Below, piece after piece: positions 20,748-29,205 of a stretch of DNA of 64,000 bases. Source of the stretch: Streptomyces sp. SCSIO 75703 (GTDB lineage Bacteria; Actinomycetota; Actinomycetes; Streptomycetales; Streptomycetaceae). How positions within the stretch are numbered: position 1 is the first letter of the stretch; each line of letters begins with the position of its first letter. Location of the stretch: positions 5,332,001 through 5,396,000 of the forward strand of contig NZ_CP144555.1 in NCBI RefSeq assembly GCF_036607905.1. The letters run 5' to 3'. The position numbers were made by a program, and so were the translations under genes. A model generated the notes under the pieces. That model worked only from the letters and a program-made list of their open reading frames with translations. It made no database searches and had not been told where the DNA came from.

Positions 20748-21410
20748 ATGACGGACAACAGGGGCGACCGGCCGGCTACACCTCGGGACTGGGAGACACT
20801 TGTCACCTTCGCCCGGCGCACGGTCGCCGACGGACTGGTCGTCGGCACCTCCGGGAACGTCTCGGTCCGGGTCGGTGACACCGTGCTCGTCACCCCCTCC
20901 GGCGTGCCCTACGACCGGCTCACGCCCGACGACGTGACCGGCGTCGACCTCGACGGCCGCCAGGTCCTCGGCACACTGGTCCCCACCAGCGAACTCCCCC
21001 TCCACCTCGCCGTCTACCGCACCACCGACGCCCGCGCCGTCGTCCACACCCACGCCCTGTACGCCACCGCGGTCTCCACCCTCGTCACCGAACTCCCCCC
21101 GGTCCACTACATGGCCGCCGCGCTGGGCGGCCCCGTCCGCGTCGCCCCCTACGCCCCCTACGGCACCGGGGAACTGGCCCGCGCCATGCTCACCGCCCTC
21201 GACGGCCGCTCCGGCTGCCTGCTGGCCAACCACGGCACGATCACCCACGGCGCCGGCCTCGACGAGGCGTACGACCGCACCGCCCAGCTCGAGTGGATGT
21301 GCCGCCTGTGGCTCACGGCCTCCGCCGTCCCGGGCCGCACCCCCGCCCTCCTGACGGAGCCCCAGCTCGCCGACGCCGCGAGACGGCTGCGGGGGTACGG
21401 CCGGCGGTGA
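20748..21410 (+). CDS. Class II aldolase/adducin family protein (fuculose-phosphate aldolase-like)
   Basis: A 220-residue zinc-dependent class II aldolase of the FucA/AraD fold. The N-terminal phosphate-binding motif GTSGNVSVR, the catalytic Glu in PTSELPLHLAVY, the zinc pair in VVHTHALYATA and a third zinc His in LLANHGTITHG are all present, so the enzyme should be active. It cleaves a phosphorylated sugar or sugar-acid to dihydroxyacetone phosphate or a related product, but the substrate cannot be told. The ATG at 20748 has GGAAGGGGG about 10 nt upstream; the in-frame region before it is not coding-like. Confidence 0.88.
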   Translation: MTDNRGDRPATPRDWETLVTFARRTVADGLVVGTSGNVSVRVGDTVLVTPSGVPYDRLTPDDVTGVDLDGRQVLGTLVPTSELPLHLAVYRTTDARAVVHTHALYATAVSTLVTELPPVHYMAAALGGPVRVAPYAPYGTGELARAMLTALDGRSGCLLANHGTITHGAGLDEAYDRTAQLEWMCRLWLTASAVPGRTPALLTEPQLADAARRLRGYGRR

Positions 21411-21562
21411 CGGGGCGGGCGTACCCCGCCGCTTCCCGGGTACCGGAGGCGGCACGGACCCGCCCCCGCCCCCGCCCCGCGCCGACGGCCCGCGGACCCG
21501 GCGCGTCACCCCCCGCCGTCCGTCCACTGGCCGCCCTCCGACTCCACCGGGAGACTGGCCCC

Positions 21563-22690
21563 ATGCGCACAGTCACAGCCACGGCCGCCGCCCTCACCGC
21601 AGCCCTGGCGGCCGGCGCAGCGAGCGTCGCCGCCGGCCGGTTCGCCAGCGACGCGGCGCTCAAGGCGTCCCCCGGCCGGCCGCTGCCCACCGAACCCCGG
21701 CTCACCGTGCACGGCACCGCCGCCGGCCAGATCACCCTCACCCGGGACCTGGCCGCGCTCCGTCCCGGCCGGTACGGACTCGCCGGCGACGGCACCCACG
21801 CGGTCGTCGGCGGCGTCCTGAGCGGGACCCGGCACGGTGCCGACACCGTCGTCCGCCGCCTCGAAGGCGTCACCCACGGCACCCTCGCCGCCGGCGACCA
21901 CGTCTGGCTCACCCCCAACCTGCACGTCGGCACCCCGCGCACCGCCCTCGGCCTGGACCACACCGACGTGCGGGTGCCCGGCGAACTCGGCCCGCTGCCC
22001 GCCTGGTTCCTGCCCGGGGCCCGCACCACCTGGCTCATCGCCGTGCACGGACTCGGCACCACCCGCGAGCACGCCCTCAACGTGATGGCCGCCCTGCACC
22101 GCCGCCACCTGCCCGTGCTCGCCCTCGCCTACCGGGGCGACGTCGGGGCCCCGCGCTCCCCGGACGGGCTCCAGCACTTCGGCGAGACCGAGTGGCGCGA
22201 CGTGGACGCCGCCCTCCGCTACGCCGTCGACCACGGCGCCCGCCAGGTGGTGCTGCTCGGCTGGTCCACCGGCGCCGCCATGGCCCTGCGCACCGCCGCC
22301 CTCTCCGACCTGCGCGACCGCGTCGCGGGCCTGATCCTCGACTCCCCGGTACTGAGCTGGGAGGCGACCCTGCGCGCCCTCGCCGCGGCCCGCCACACCC
22401 CCGCCCCGCTGCTGCCGCTCGCCGTGCGCGCCGCCCAGGGCCGCGCCGGGCTCCACGCCGACCGGGACCGCCACGAGGCCGGCCTGTACCGCCCCGCCGT
22501 GCCCACCCTGATCTTCCACGGCCCGGACGACCGGGTGGCCCCCTGGGGGCCCTCCCGGCGACTGGCCGAAACCCACCCCCGCATGGTCGCCCTCCACACC
22601 GTCCGGCACGCCCCCCACGCGGCCATGTGGAACGCCGCCCCCGAGCCCTACGAAGAGGCCGTGCGCCGTTTCCTCACGCCCCTGGTGTGA
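21563..22690 (+). CDS. Alpha/beta hydrolase with N-terminal membrane anchor or signal
   Basis: A 375-residue protein. Residues 1-30 form an Ala-rich hydrophobic segment that could be a signal or anchor. The hydrolase domain starts near residue 150 with IAVHGLGTTREHALNV; the nucleophile elbow is GWSTGA near residue 233, the acid is likely in FHGPDDRVAP and the base in VRHAPHAAMW. It resembles prolyl-oligopeptidase/BAAT-like serine hydrolases with a unique N-terminal half; substrate unknown. The ATG at 21563 follows the aldolase by 150 nt on the same strand. A longer in-frame extension upstream overlaps the aldolase and is rejected. Confidence 0.82.
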   Translation: MRTVTATAAALTAALAAGAASVAAGRFASDAALKASPGRPLPTEPRLTVHGTAAGQITLTRDLAALRPGRYGLAGDGTHAVVGGVLSGTRHGADTVVRRLEGVTHGTLAAGDHVWLTPNLHVGTPRTALGLDHTDVRVPGELGPLPAWFLPGARTTWLIAVHGLGTTREHALNVMAALHRRHLPVLALAYRGDVGAPRSPDGLQHFGETEWRDVDAALRYAVDHGARQVVLLGWSTGAAMALRTAALSDLRDRVAGLILDSPVLSWEATLRALAAARHTPAPLLPLAVRAAQGRAGLHADRDRHEAGLYRPAVPTLIFHGPDDRVAPWGPSRRLAETHPRMVALHTVRHAPHAAMWNAAPEPYEEAVRRFLTPLV

Positions 22691-22815
22691 CCCCGCCGGG
22701 CCGCCGCCCCGGCCCCGGCACGCCGGTTCCGTTTCGGATCGTGCCACTGGCCTGATCCGAGCGAGGAGCGCCCTCGGCGACGCGTGCCCGAGCCTCCCGG
22801 GAACCGGCCGGGACG

Positions 22816-22847
22816 TTCCGTTTGGGTTTTCGGACCGTCAAACGGAA
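22816..22847. promoter_or_regulatory. Perfect 9-bp inverted repeat before the gene at 22858
   Basis: TTCCGTTTG (22816-22824) and CAAACGGAA (22839-22847) form a perfect dyad with a 14-nt spacer. Its right arm also contains the GGAAG ribosome site of the following gene, so a bound protein or a hairpin here could block translation or transcription. A third, single TTCCGTTT lies at about 22728. Confidence 0.45.
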
Positions 22848-22857
22848 GACTGCCCCC

Positions 22858-24294
22858 GTGACGTCCCGTATCCCGCGCGACTCCAGGCTCCGACTCGTCC
22901 GCCCGCGACCCCTGGCCGCCGCCCCCAGAGCGATGGCCCAGCGCCGCCCGCACCGCTCCGCGCCGCGCCCCCCGGAAGGCACCCCGGCCCGCGCGGAGCT
23001 GGCCGGGATGGCACGCTCCGGCCTGGCCGGCGCGGTCCGCGTCGCCCGCTGGGCCGACACGGCCCTCGGCCCCGGCCGGGGCAGCGCCACCACCGACGGC
23101 AAGGCCACCCTCTCCGATACGACCGCCGAACACGCCGCCCGCGAACTGGGCCTGACGGTGGACCGGGTCCGCGCCGACTGGGACACCGCCCGCCTCGCCG
23201 GCCTCGTCGAGGTGCACGGCGACACCGCCCGCCCCGGCTGGCGGCTGCGCGCCTGGGACCGCGACGACAGCGCCGTGCTCCGCGGCTGGGTCGCCCTCTT
23301 CGACGCCTGGTCCCTCGCCCACCCCGAACCGCCGGGTCAGGAGCCCTCCGCCGTCGCCGAGGTGGTCTCCGCGATGCCCCAGGTGCTCTCCTTCCTCCAG
23401 CTCTCCGCCGGACCCGTCCCCGTCACGCAGCTCCTGGACCTGCTCGGGCAGCGCGTCACGGAACTGCGCACCGAACGCTGCGAGGTGCCCTACGGGCCCC
23501 GGCTCGAACCCGGCCCCCCGGCCCCCCGCGCCCCCGAGGAGGAGCCCGCCCCGCCGCCCGGGGCGGCCGACGCCCCACTCGGCCCCCTCCTCGACTGGGC
23601 CCTGCACGCCCTCGCCTCCGTGGGCGCCCTCACCTGCGGCGACGGACAGGCCACGCTCACCCCGCTGGGGAGCTGGGCGGTCTGGGTCAAGCTGGAGCAG
23701 ATCTGCGTCGCCGCGCAGAGTCCCGCCGGCAACATCGAGCAGGGCGCCGAGGACATGCTGCGCGGCTGCGCCCAGCTCCGCCCCAACGCCGCCCGCGCCG
23801 AGTACCGGGCCTGGCTGGCCGCCCGGCCCGTCGGCAGCGCCGTCACCGAACTGCTCGCCGCCGCCCGCGGCGAGGACGCCCTGCTGCGCGGTCTCGCCTT
23901 CGACGCGCTGCGCGTGGTCGGCGCCCCCGCCGAGCCCGACGTCCGCTCCGTGCTCGACGAGCCCACACTGCGGCCCTACGCCCTGCTGTGGCTGGCCGAG
24001 CACGACGGCGACGACCCCGAGGACGCCCACCACGTCCTGACCCGGCGCGAGGCCACCTGGCTGTGGGTCGACACCGCCGCCGCCGTCGCCGACCACGGCG
24101 AGGCCCCGCTGCTCGTGCGCCACCTGGAGGCCGCGGTGCAGCCCACCGTCCCGGCCCTGCTCGACGAGGTCCGGGCCGTCGGCCACCCCCGTACCGTCCA
24201 GGTGCTGGTGGCGCTGGCCGCCGCCCACCCCGACCCGGCGCTCGCCAAAGCGGTGCGGCGGGCCGCCTTCCAGGTGCACACCGGAGGGAACTGA
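22858..24294 (+). CDS. Conserved hypothetical protein with winged-helix-like N-terminus
   Basis: A 478-residue soluble protein, not recognised as a characterised family. Residues about 65-130 look like a helical DNA-binding-type domain (ARELGLTVDRVRADWDTARLAGLVEVHG). The middle has an acidic Pro/Glu linker near residue 215, and the C-terminal half is helical and repeat-like (HEAT-like), ending in VLVALAAAHPDPALAKAVRRAAF. The GTG at 22858 is chosen because GGAAG lies 11 nt upstream; a TTG at 22822 is an alternative. It stands alone between a hydrolase and a convergent VOC gene. Confidence 0.7.
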   Translation: MTSRIPRDSRLRLVRPRPLAAAPRAMAQRRPHRSAPRPPEGTPARAELAGMARSGLAGAVRVARWADTALGPGRGSATTDGKATLSDTTAEHAARELGLTVDRVRADWDTARLAGLVEVHGDTARPGWRLRAWDRDDSAVLRGWVALFDAWSLAHPEPPGQEPSAVAEVVSAMPQVLSFLQLSAGPVPVTQLLDLLGQRVTELRTERCEVPYGPRLEPGPPAPRAPEEEPAPPPGAADAPLGPLLDWALHALASVGALTCGDGQATLTPLGSWAVWVKLEQICVAAQSPAGNIEQGAEDMLRGCAQLRPNAARAEYRAWLAARPVGSAVTELLAAARGEDALLRGLAFDALRVVGAPAEPDVRSVLDEPTLRPYALLWLAEHDGDDPEDAHHVLTRREATWLWVDTAAAVADHGEAPLLVRHLEAAVQPTVPALLDEVRAVGHPRTVQVLVALAAAHPDPALAKAVRRAAFQVHTGGN

Positions 24295-24340
24295 CGGTGC
24301 CCCGGGCGCGCGGCGCACGGCCGCCCGCCCGGCGGGAACC

Positions 24341-24754
24341 TCAGCCGGGAAGCCCGGGGGAGTAGGTGCCGAAGCTCCACACGTTGCCCTCCAGATCGCG
24401 GGCCATGTAGTCCCGCGAGCCGTACTCCTGGTCGGTGGGCGGCATCAGGATCTCCGCGCCGTGCTCGACGGCCCGCCGGTGGTGCGCGTCGACGTCGTCC
24501 ACCGCGATGTACACCCCCGCCGGGCCCGCGTCGCGCATCGCCTCGTCGAACCGGCTCCCCGTGCCCTTCGAGCCGAGCATCACCGCGCCTTGGCCCTGCG
24601 CCAGCTCGGCGTGGGCCACCGTGCCGTCCTCCCCCTCGTACACGGCCAGTTCGGTGAATCCGAAGGCCAGGGTGAGCTGCCGGATCGCCGCCTTGGCGTC
24701 CGCGTACAGCAGTGTCGGGAAGACGCTGGGGCGGTTGCCGTCCGTGCCTGCCAT
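24341..24754 (-). CDS. VOC-superfamily (glyoxalase/bleomycin-resistance-like) protein
   Basis: A 137-residue protein with the beta-alpha-beta-beta-beta repeats of the vicinal oxygen chelate fold: VFPTLLYADAKAAIRQLTLA at the start, GVYIAVDDVDAHHRRAVEHG in the middle and YMARDLEGNVWSFGTY at the end. This PhnB/YycE-like subgroup often lacks a proven enzyme activity. The ATG at 24754 is preferred over GTG at 24763 because GGGAG sits 8 nt before it. Convergent with the gene ending at 24294. Confidence 0.83.
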   Translation of the reverse strand: MAGTDGNRPSVFPTLLYADAKAAIRQLTLAFGFTELAVYEGEDGTVAHAELAQGQGAVMLGSKGTGSRFDEAMRDAGPAGVYIAVDDVDAHHRRAVEHGAEILMPPTDQEYGSRDYMARDLEGNVWSFGTYSPGLPG

Positions 24755-24938
24755 GCCGATCACTCCCTGCGCGTCGGGGACGGGGCGCGGGACGCCGAGA
24801 CGGCCGGAGTCCCGTGTGACGCCAGTCTCGCACCCCCCACCGACAACGCCCCGCGCCCGCGCCCCGCGTCCCGCCTCCGGCGGACACCCGGCCGGAGGCG
24901 GGGCGCGCGACCGAGGAAAACCGCTTGCTCGGCCCCGT

Positions 24939-24944
24939 TAGACT
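24939..24944 (+). promoter_or_regulatory. Minus-10 element (TAGACT) of the ABC-F leader transcript
   Basis: TAGACT fits the TANNNT consensus and ends 6 nt before the ATG at 24951, the spacing expected of a leaderless transcript. No good minus-35 is visible 17 nt upstream. Confidence 0.5.
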
Positions 24945-24950
24945 GGCCCC

Positions 24951-24974
24951 ATGGCCATTCTCCTCGCGCATTAG
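24951..24974 (+). CDS. Putative leaderless 7-residue leader peptide before the ABC-F gene
   Basis: ATG at 24951 encodes MAILLAH and stops at TAG. It lies 60 nt before the ABC-F start and begins exactly where a transcript from the TAGACT box should start. ABC-F genes in other bacteria are often controlled by ribosome-stalling leader ORFs, so a translation-sensing role is plausible. No conservation could be tested. Confidence 0.4.
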   Translation: MAILLAH

Positions 24975-25034
24975 CCGGCGGGACCCGTCCTCGACCGCCC
25001 ATCCCGCCCCTCATATCCGCCCTGGAGTCTGTCC

Positions 25035-26633
25035 GTGATCTCCGCCTCCGGCATCGAGCTGCGCGCCGGTGCCCGCATCCTCATCGAGAGCGCCACCTTC
25101 CGCGTCGCCAAGGGCGACCGCATCGGCCTGGTCGGCCGCAACGGCGCCGGCAAGACCACCCTCACCAAGGTCCTCGCCGGTGAGGGCCAGCCCGCCGGCG
25201 GCACCGTCACCCGCTCCGGCGACGTCGGCTACCTCCCGCAGGACCCGCGCACCGGCGACCTCGACGTCCTCGCCCGCGACCGCGTCCTGTCGGCCCGCGG
25301 ACTGGACGTACTGATCCGCAAGATGCGCGAGAACGAGGAGCGCATCGCCACCGGCCGCGGCGCCACCCGCGAGAAGGCGCTGAGGCAGTACGAGCGCCAG
25401 GAGACCGAGTTCCTCACCAAGGGCGGGTACGCGGCCGAGGCCGAGGCCGCCACCATCGCCGCCGCGCTCAACCTCCCGGACCGGGTCCTGTCCCAGCCCC
25501 TGCACACGCTCTCCGGCGGCCAGCGCCGCCGCATCGAGCTGGCCCGCATCCTCTTCTCGGACGCCGACACCCTGCTCCTGGACGAGCCGACCAACCACCT
25601 CGACGCCGACTCGATCGTCTGGCTGCGCGACTACCTCAAGAGCTACCGCGGCGGCTTCGTCGTCATCTCCCACGACGTCGACCTGGTCGAGACGGTCGTC
25701 AACAAGGTGTTCTACCTGGACGCCAACCGCGCCGCCATCGACATCTACAACATGGGCTGGAAGCTCTACCAGCAGCAGCGCGAGGCCGACGAGAAGCGCC
25801 GCAGGCGCGAGCGGGCCAACGCCGAGAAGAAGGCCGCCGCGCTCAACGCCCAGGCCGACAAGATGCGCGCCAAGGCCACCAAGACGGTCGCCGCGCAGAA
25901 CATGGCCCGCCGCGCCGACCGGCTGCTCAGCGGCCTGGACGCGGTGCGCCAGTCCGACAAGGTCGCCAAGCTCCGCTTCCCCGAGCCCGCGCCCTGCGGC
26001 AAGACCCCGCTGACCGCCGAGGGCCTGTCCAAGTCGTACGGCTCGCTGGAGATCTTCACCGACGTCGACCTGGCCATCGACAAGGGCTCCCGCGTGGTCA
26101 TCCTCGGCCTCAACGGCGCGGGCAAGACCACGCTGCTGCGCCTGCTCGGCGGGGTGGAGAAGCCCGACACCGGCCAGGTGATCGAGGGCCACGGCCTCAA
26201 GCTCGGCTACTACGCCCAGGAGCACGAGACCCTCGATCCCGAGCGCACCGTCCTGGAGAACATGCGCTCCGCCGCGCCCGACATGGACCTCGTGGAGGTC
26301 CGCAAGGTGCTCGGCTCGTTCCTCTTCTCCGGCGACGACGTGGACAAGCCCGCCCGGGTGCTCTCCGGCGGCGAGAAGACCCGCCTGGCCCTGGCCACCC
26401 TGGTCGTCTCCTCGGCCAACGTGCTCCTGCTCGACGAGCCCACCAACAACCTCGACCCGGCCAGCCGGGAGGAGATCCTCGGCGCGCTGCGCACCTACAA
26501 GGGCGCGGTCGTCCTCGTCACCCACGACGAGGGCGCCGTCGAGGCGCTCCAGCCGGAGCGGATCATCCTGCTGCCGGACGGCGTCGAGGACCTGTGGGGC
26601 GCGGACTACGCGGACCTCGTCGCCCTCGCTTGA
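25035..26633 (+). CDS. ABC-F family ATP-binding protein
   Basis: A 532-residue soluble protein with two ABC ATPase domains and no membrane part. Walker A motifs are GRNGAGKTT (34-42) and GLNGAGKTT (about 357-365); signatures are LSGGQRRRIEL (about 159) and LSGGEKTRLAL; both Walker B motifs read LLLDEPTN. The interdomain linker (about 229-300) is highly basic and helical, as expected for ribosome-binding ABC-F translation factors. It could be a housekeeping translation factor or an antibiotic-resistance ABC-F; sequence alone does not decide. The GTG at 25035 has TGGAG 8-9 nt upstream. A putative leader ORF lies just before it. Confidence 0.92.
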   Translation: MISASGIELRAGARILIESATFRVAKGDRIGLVGRNGAGKTTLTKVLAGEGQPAGGTVTRSGDVGYLPQDPRTGDLDVLARDRVLSARGLDVLIRKMRENEERIATGRGATREKALRQYERQETEFLTKGGYAAEAEAATIAAALNLPDRVLSQPLHTLSGGQRRRIELARILFSDADTLLLDEPTNHLDADSIVWLRDYLKSYRGGFVVISHDVDLVETVVNKVFYLDANRAAIDIYNMGWKLYQQQREADEKRRRRERANAEKKAAALNAQADKMRAKATKTVAAQNMARRADRLLSGLDAVRQSDKVAKLRFPEPAPCGKTPLTAEGLSKSYGSLEIFTDVDLAIDKGSRVVILGLNGAGKTTLLRLLGGVEKPDTGQVIEGHGLKLGYYAQEHETLDPERTVLENMRSAAPDMDLVEVRKVLGSFLFSGDDVDKPARVLSGGEKTRLALATLVVSSANVLLLDEPTNNLDPASREEILGALRTYKGAVVLVTHDEGAVEALQPERIILLPDGVEDLWGADYADLVALA

Positions 26634-26641
26634 CCGAATGG

Positions 26642-26699
26642 ATGATCCATCGGTGATGGATCATTCGGCCGATCCGTGATCCACCATCTGAGTGAGATC
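26642..26699. promoter_or_regulatory. GATC-dense region and dyad between the ABC-F gene and gbn
   Basis: Five GATC tetramers occur within 56 bp (at 26644, 26659, 26671, 26678 and 26696). The first two are arms of a perfect dyad, ATGATCCATC-GGT-GATGGATCAT (26642-26664). GATC should be rare in DNA this GC-rich. The protein encoded next, Gbn, is known in S. coelicolor to bind GATC-containing sites, so autoregulation or local chromatin organisation is plausible. The dyad may alternatively act as a terminator for the ABC-F gene. The rest of 26771-26968 shows no gene. Confidence 0.6.
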
Positions 26700-26729
26700 T
26701 CCTCATCAGGAGGTGTGTCCTCCACCCAC

Positions 26730-26770
26730 GTCACGGCCGGGCCCTCCCTTTCCGGAGGCCCGGCCGTGAC
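26730..26770. terminator. Hairpin terminator after the ABC-F gene
   Basis: GTCACGGCCGGGCC pairs perfectly with GGCCCGGCCGTGAC across a loop that can itself pair partly. It is about 100 nt past the ABC-F stop and 200 nt before gbn. Confidence 0.7.
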
Positions 26771-26968
26771 GCCGTTCTGACCAGGAACTTCGTGCGGGAA
26801 CCCGTTCGGCGGTACGTCCACGACCCTGTGGAATTCGGGATTCCGCATGTGTGGATGCGCTCCTGTCGTCACATCCCGGTCTCACCGACCTTGCCGAATG
26901 GGTGGCCATGCGGGCCGGGAGGGGTGATCATGAGGAGACCAGAGCGCACTTCCCATGAGGAGGCACGG

Positions 26969-27190
26969 GTGGCCGAGACTCTGAAGAAGGGCAGCCGGGT
27001 GACCGGCGCCGCGCGCGACAAGCTCGCGGCAGACCTGAAGAAGAAGTACGACGCCGGTGCGAGCATCCGGGCGTTGGCCGAGGAAACCGGCCGCTCGTAT
27101 GGCTTCGTGCACCGCATGCTCAGCGAGTCGGGCGTCACGCTGCGAGGGCGTGGCGGGGCGACCCGGGGCAAGAAGGCCCCATCGGCCTGA
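26969..27190 (+). CDS. gbn: GATC-binding nucleoid-associated protein Gbn
   Basis: A 73-residue basic protein that matches, from memory, S. coelicolor SCO1839 (Gbn), a small abundant nucleoid protein that binds GATC-centred sites and modestly bends DNA. Residues 1-28 are Lys-rich (TLKKGSR, ADLKKKYDAG); residues 31-58 form a helix-turn-helix (SIRALAEETGRSYGFVHRML); the tail RGRGGATRGKK is basic. The GTG at 26969 has GAGGAGG 5 nt upstream; an in-frame ATG at 26930, also with a good ribosome site (GGGAGGGG), would add 13 residues. The upstream region is unusually rich in GATC. Confidence 0.85.
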   Translation: MAETLKKGSRVTGAARDKLAADLKKKYDAGASIRALAEETGRSYGFVHRMLSESGVTLRGRGGATRGKKAPSA

Positions 27191-27223
27191 CCGCCCCGGG
27201 CGGCCCCACGGCTCCGATGGTGG

Positions 27224-27255
27224 CCACCCGGTCGGTCTTCCGGCCGGCCGGGTGG
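27224..27255. terminator. Hairpin after gbn
   Basis: CCACCCGGTCGG pairs with CCGGCCGGGTGG (one wobble) around an 8-nt loop, 33 nt after the gbn stop. Confidence 0.6.
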
Positions 27256-27337
27256 TTACTGTGCAGTCACTTAGCTCTGCCGTCGCGTGGCACACGCGTC
27301 CGGCAGAGACGACGACCGCACCCCTCGGAGGCGCCCC

Positions 27338-28141
27338 ATGGCCACGCCCGCCCACGATCACGGTCCCGTTCTCGACCAGGACGGTGTGCGGCTCACCGTC
27401 GACGACGCCATCGCCACGGTGACGCTGACCAACCCGGCCAAGCGCAACGCGCAGGGCCCCGCCCTGTGGCGGGCGCTGATCGAGGCCGGCCAGTTGCTGC
27501 CGGGCTCGGTCCGCGTCGTCGTGCTGCGCGCCGAGGGGAAGTCGTTCTCGGCGGGGCTCGACCGGAAGGCGTTCACGCCGGAGGGCTTCGACGGCGAGCT
27601 GTCGTTCCTCGGCCTCGCGCGCGAGCCCGACGCCGAACTGGACGCGACCATCGCCCTGTACCAGCGGGCGTTCACCTGGTGGCGGCGCAGCGACATCGTG
27701 TCGATCGCCGCCGTCCAGGGCCACGCCATCGGGGCCGGTCTCCAGCTCGCCCTCGCCTGCGACCTGCGGATCGTCGCCGAGGACGCGCAGCTCGCCATGC
27801 GCGAGACCAGCCTCGGCCTGGTCCCGGACCTCGCGGGCACCCACCCCCTGGTGGGCCTCGTCGGGTACTCCCGCGCGCTGGAGATCTGCCTCACCGGGCG
27901 CTTCGTGCCGGCCGAGGAGGCCGTCACCATGGGCCTGGCCAACCTCGCCGTGCCCGCCGACCAGCTCGACGGCGCCGTGCGGGACCTCGCCTCGGCGGTG
28001 CTGTCCGCGCCGCGCGACGCCGTCGTCGAGACCAAGGCGCTGCTCCGGGGCGCCCGTGACCGGGACTACGACGCCCAGCGGTCCGCCGAGCGCGCCGCCC
28101 AGGCCCGCCGCCTGCGCGACCTGGCCGGCCTCGGCGAGTGA
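27338..28141 (+). CDS. Enoyl-CoA hydratase/isomerase family protein
   Basis: A 267-residue crotonase-fold protein. The oxyanion-hole region is AAVQGHAIGAGLQLALACDL; the two positions that hold the catalytic glutamates in true hydratases are both Glu here (AMRETSLGLVPD and RALEICLTGRF), so hydratase activity is likely. The N-terminal LTNPAKRNAQGPALW and RAEGKSFSAGLD are also typical. The ATG at 27338 has GGAGG 7 nt upstream. It stands alone, so its CoA substrate and pathway are unknown. Confidence 0.87.
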   Translation: MATPAHDHGPVLDQDGVRLTVDDAIATVTLTNPAKRNAQGPALWRALIEAGQLLPGSVRVVVLRAEGKSFSAGLDRKAFTPEGFDGELSFLGLAREPDAELDATIALYQRAFTWWRRSDIVSIAAVQGHAIGAGLQLALACDLRIVAEDAQLAMRETSLGLVPDLAGTHPLVGLVGYSRALEICLTGRFVPAEEAVTMGLANLAVPADQLDGAVRDLASAVLSAPRDAVVETKALLRGARDRDYDAQRSAERAAQARRLRDLAGLGE

Positions 28142-28201
28142 CGGGCGCCTGAGCACGGCTTCACCGGTGGGGGCGCGGTCGGCGGGGTGCGCACGCTGTG
28201 C

Positions 28202-29119
28202 TCAGCCGACCGCCGTCACCAGCACGGCCACCGTCGGATGGTCCGCCAGCGCGTCCGACACCGCGGCGCGCACCCGCAGGGCCACCTCCAGCGGCGGATG
28301 ATCCGCGCCGACCGCGAGTTCCACCCGGACGTGCCGCCGGGCCAGTGCCGCCTGCCCCGGCGGGGGCTCGGAGAGGTGCACCGCGCGGCCGAGCGTGCCC
28401 GTCAGCCGGTCCGCCCCCGCCACCCCGAGCACGGCCCCGGCCACCCGCTCCTCGTCCGAGGCCGGGCCCTCCGGCCCCCCGGCGGAGGCGGACTCCCCGG
28501 TCCCGGGTGGTGTCCCCGGTCGCCGCGCGGAGCCCCCCGTCCCCCGTTCGGACGCGTCCGAACCGGCGGTCTCCGCCCGCCCGGTGGCCGCCCCCGCCGC
28601 TCCGTCGCCTTCCGCCGCCTCTTCGCCGACGGCCCCCGCCGCTCCGCCGTGCGGTGCCGCCTCTTCGCCGCCCGCCGCCGGGCCGCCGTCGGCGGTCCCG
28701 GCGCCCGGCCGTCCCTCGTCCGACGGGTCCAGCAGGTCCGTCGCCCGCAGGTCCACCTCCGTCACCGTCAGCCCGAGCCGCCCGGCCGTCTCGGCCAGTG
28801 CCCCCCGCAGCCGGTCCGCCGTCTCCGGCAGCGGACGCGCCGCCGTCGCCGCGAAGTCGGCCGTGACGCGCAGCGGGCCGGGCGGCAGTCCGCTCGGCGG
28901 CGCCGGGACGGCCGGCTCCCGTACGTCCCCCTCCTCGGCCGGCCCCACGCGCAGCGTCCCCGCCCACGCGCCCCGCACCTCGTCGAACGCCGTCAGCAGC
29001 ACGTTCCGCGCCGCCCGTTCGGTGATCCACACCCCGTCGAGCGGACCCCCCAGGGGCAGGAACCTGCCGTGCCCCAACTGCTCCCGTACCGTCCGAGCCC
29101 ACCGTTGCGCCGTCGTCAT
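28202..29119 (-). CDS. Hypothetical protein with two Asp23-like halves and a long acidic linker
   Basis: A 305-residue protein. Residues about 1-130 and 255-305 are structured; 135-235 is Gly/Ala/Glu-rich and likely disordered. Both structured parts contain a strand-helix-strand pattern like that of Asp23 (GPLRVTADFAATAARPLPET and RRHVRVELAVGADHPPLEVA with VAVLVTAVG). I recall similar Streptomyces proteins being annotated as nucleopolyhedrovirus P10-family, which is uninformative. It is divergent from the Asp23/AmaP operon (86 nt between starts), so it probably belongs to the same envelope-stress module. The ATG at 29119 lacks a strong ribosome site. Confidence 0.65.
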   Translation of the reverse strand: MTTAQRWARTVREQLGHGRFLPLGGPLDGVWITERAARNVLLTAFDEVRGAWAGTLRVGPAEEGDVREPAVPAPPSGLPPGPLRVTADFAATAARPLPETADRLRGALAETAGRLGLTVTEVDLRATDLLDPSDEGRPGAGTADGGPAAGGEEAAPHGGAAGAVGEEAAEGDGAAGAATGRAETAGSDASERGTGGSARRPGTPPGTGESASAGGPEGPASDEERVAGAVLGVAGADRLTGTLGRAVHLSEPPPGQAALARRHVRVELAVGADHPPLEVALRVRAAVSDALADHPTVAVLVTAVG

Positions 29120-29205
29120 TCCTCCACCCTGCCGTATCCACGGCGCGGGATCGGGGAACCCTGCTTACGGTGGTCGAAGGAGGACGACCGAAGGGACGTA
29201 CGACC

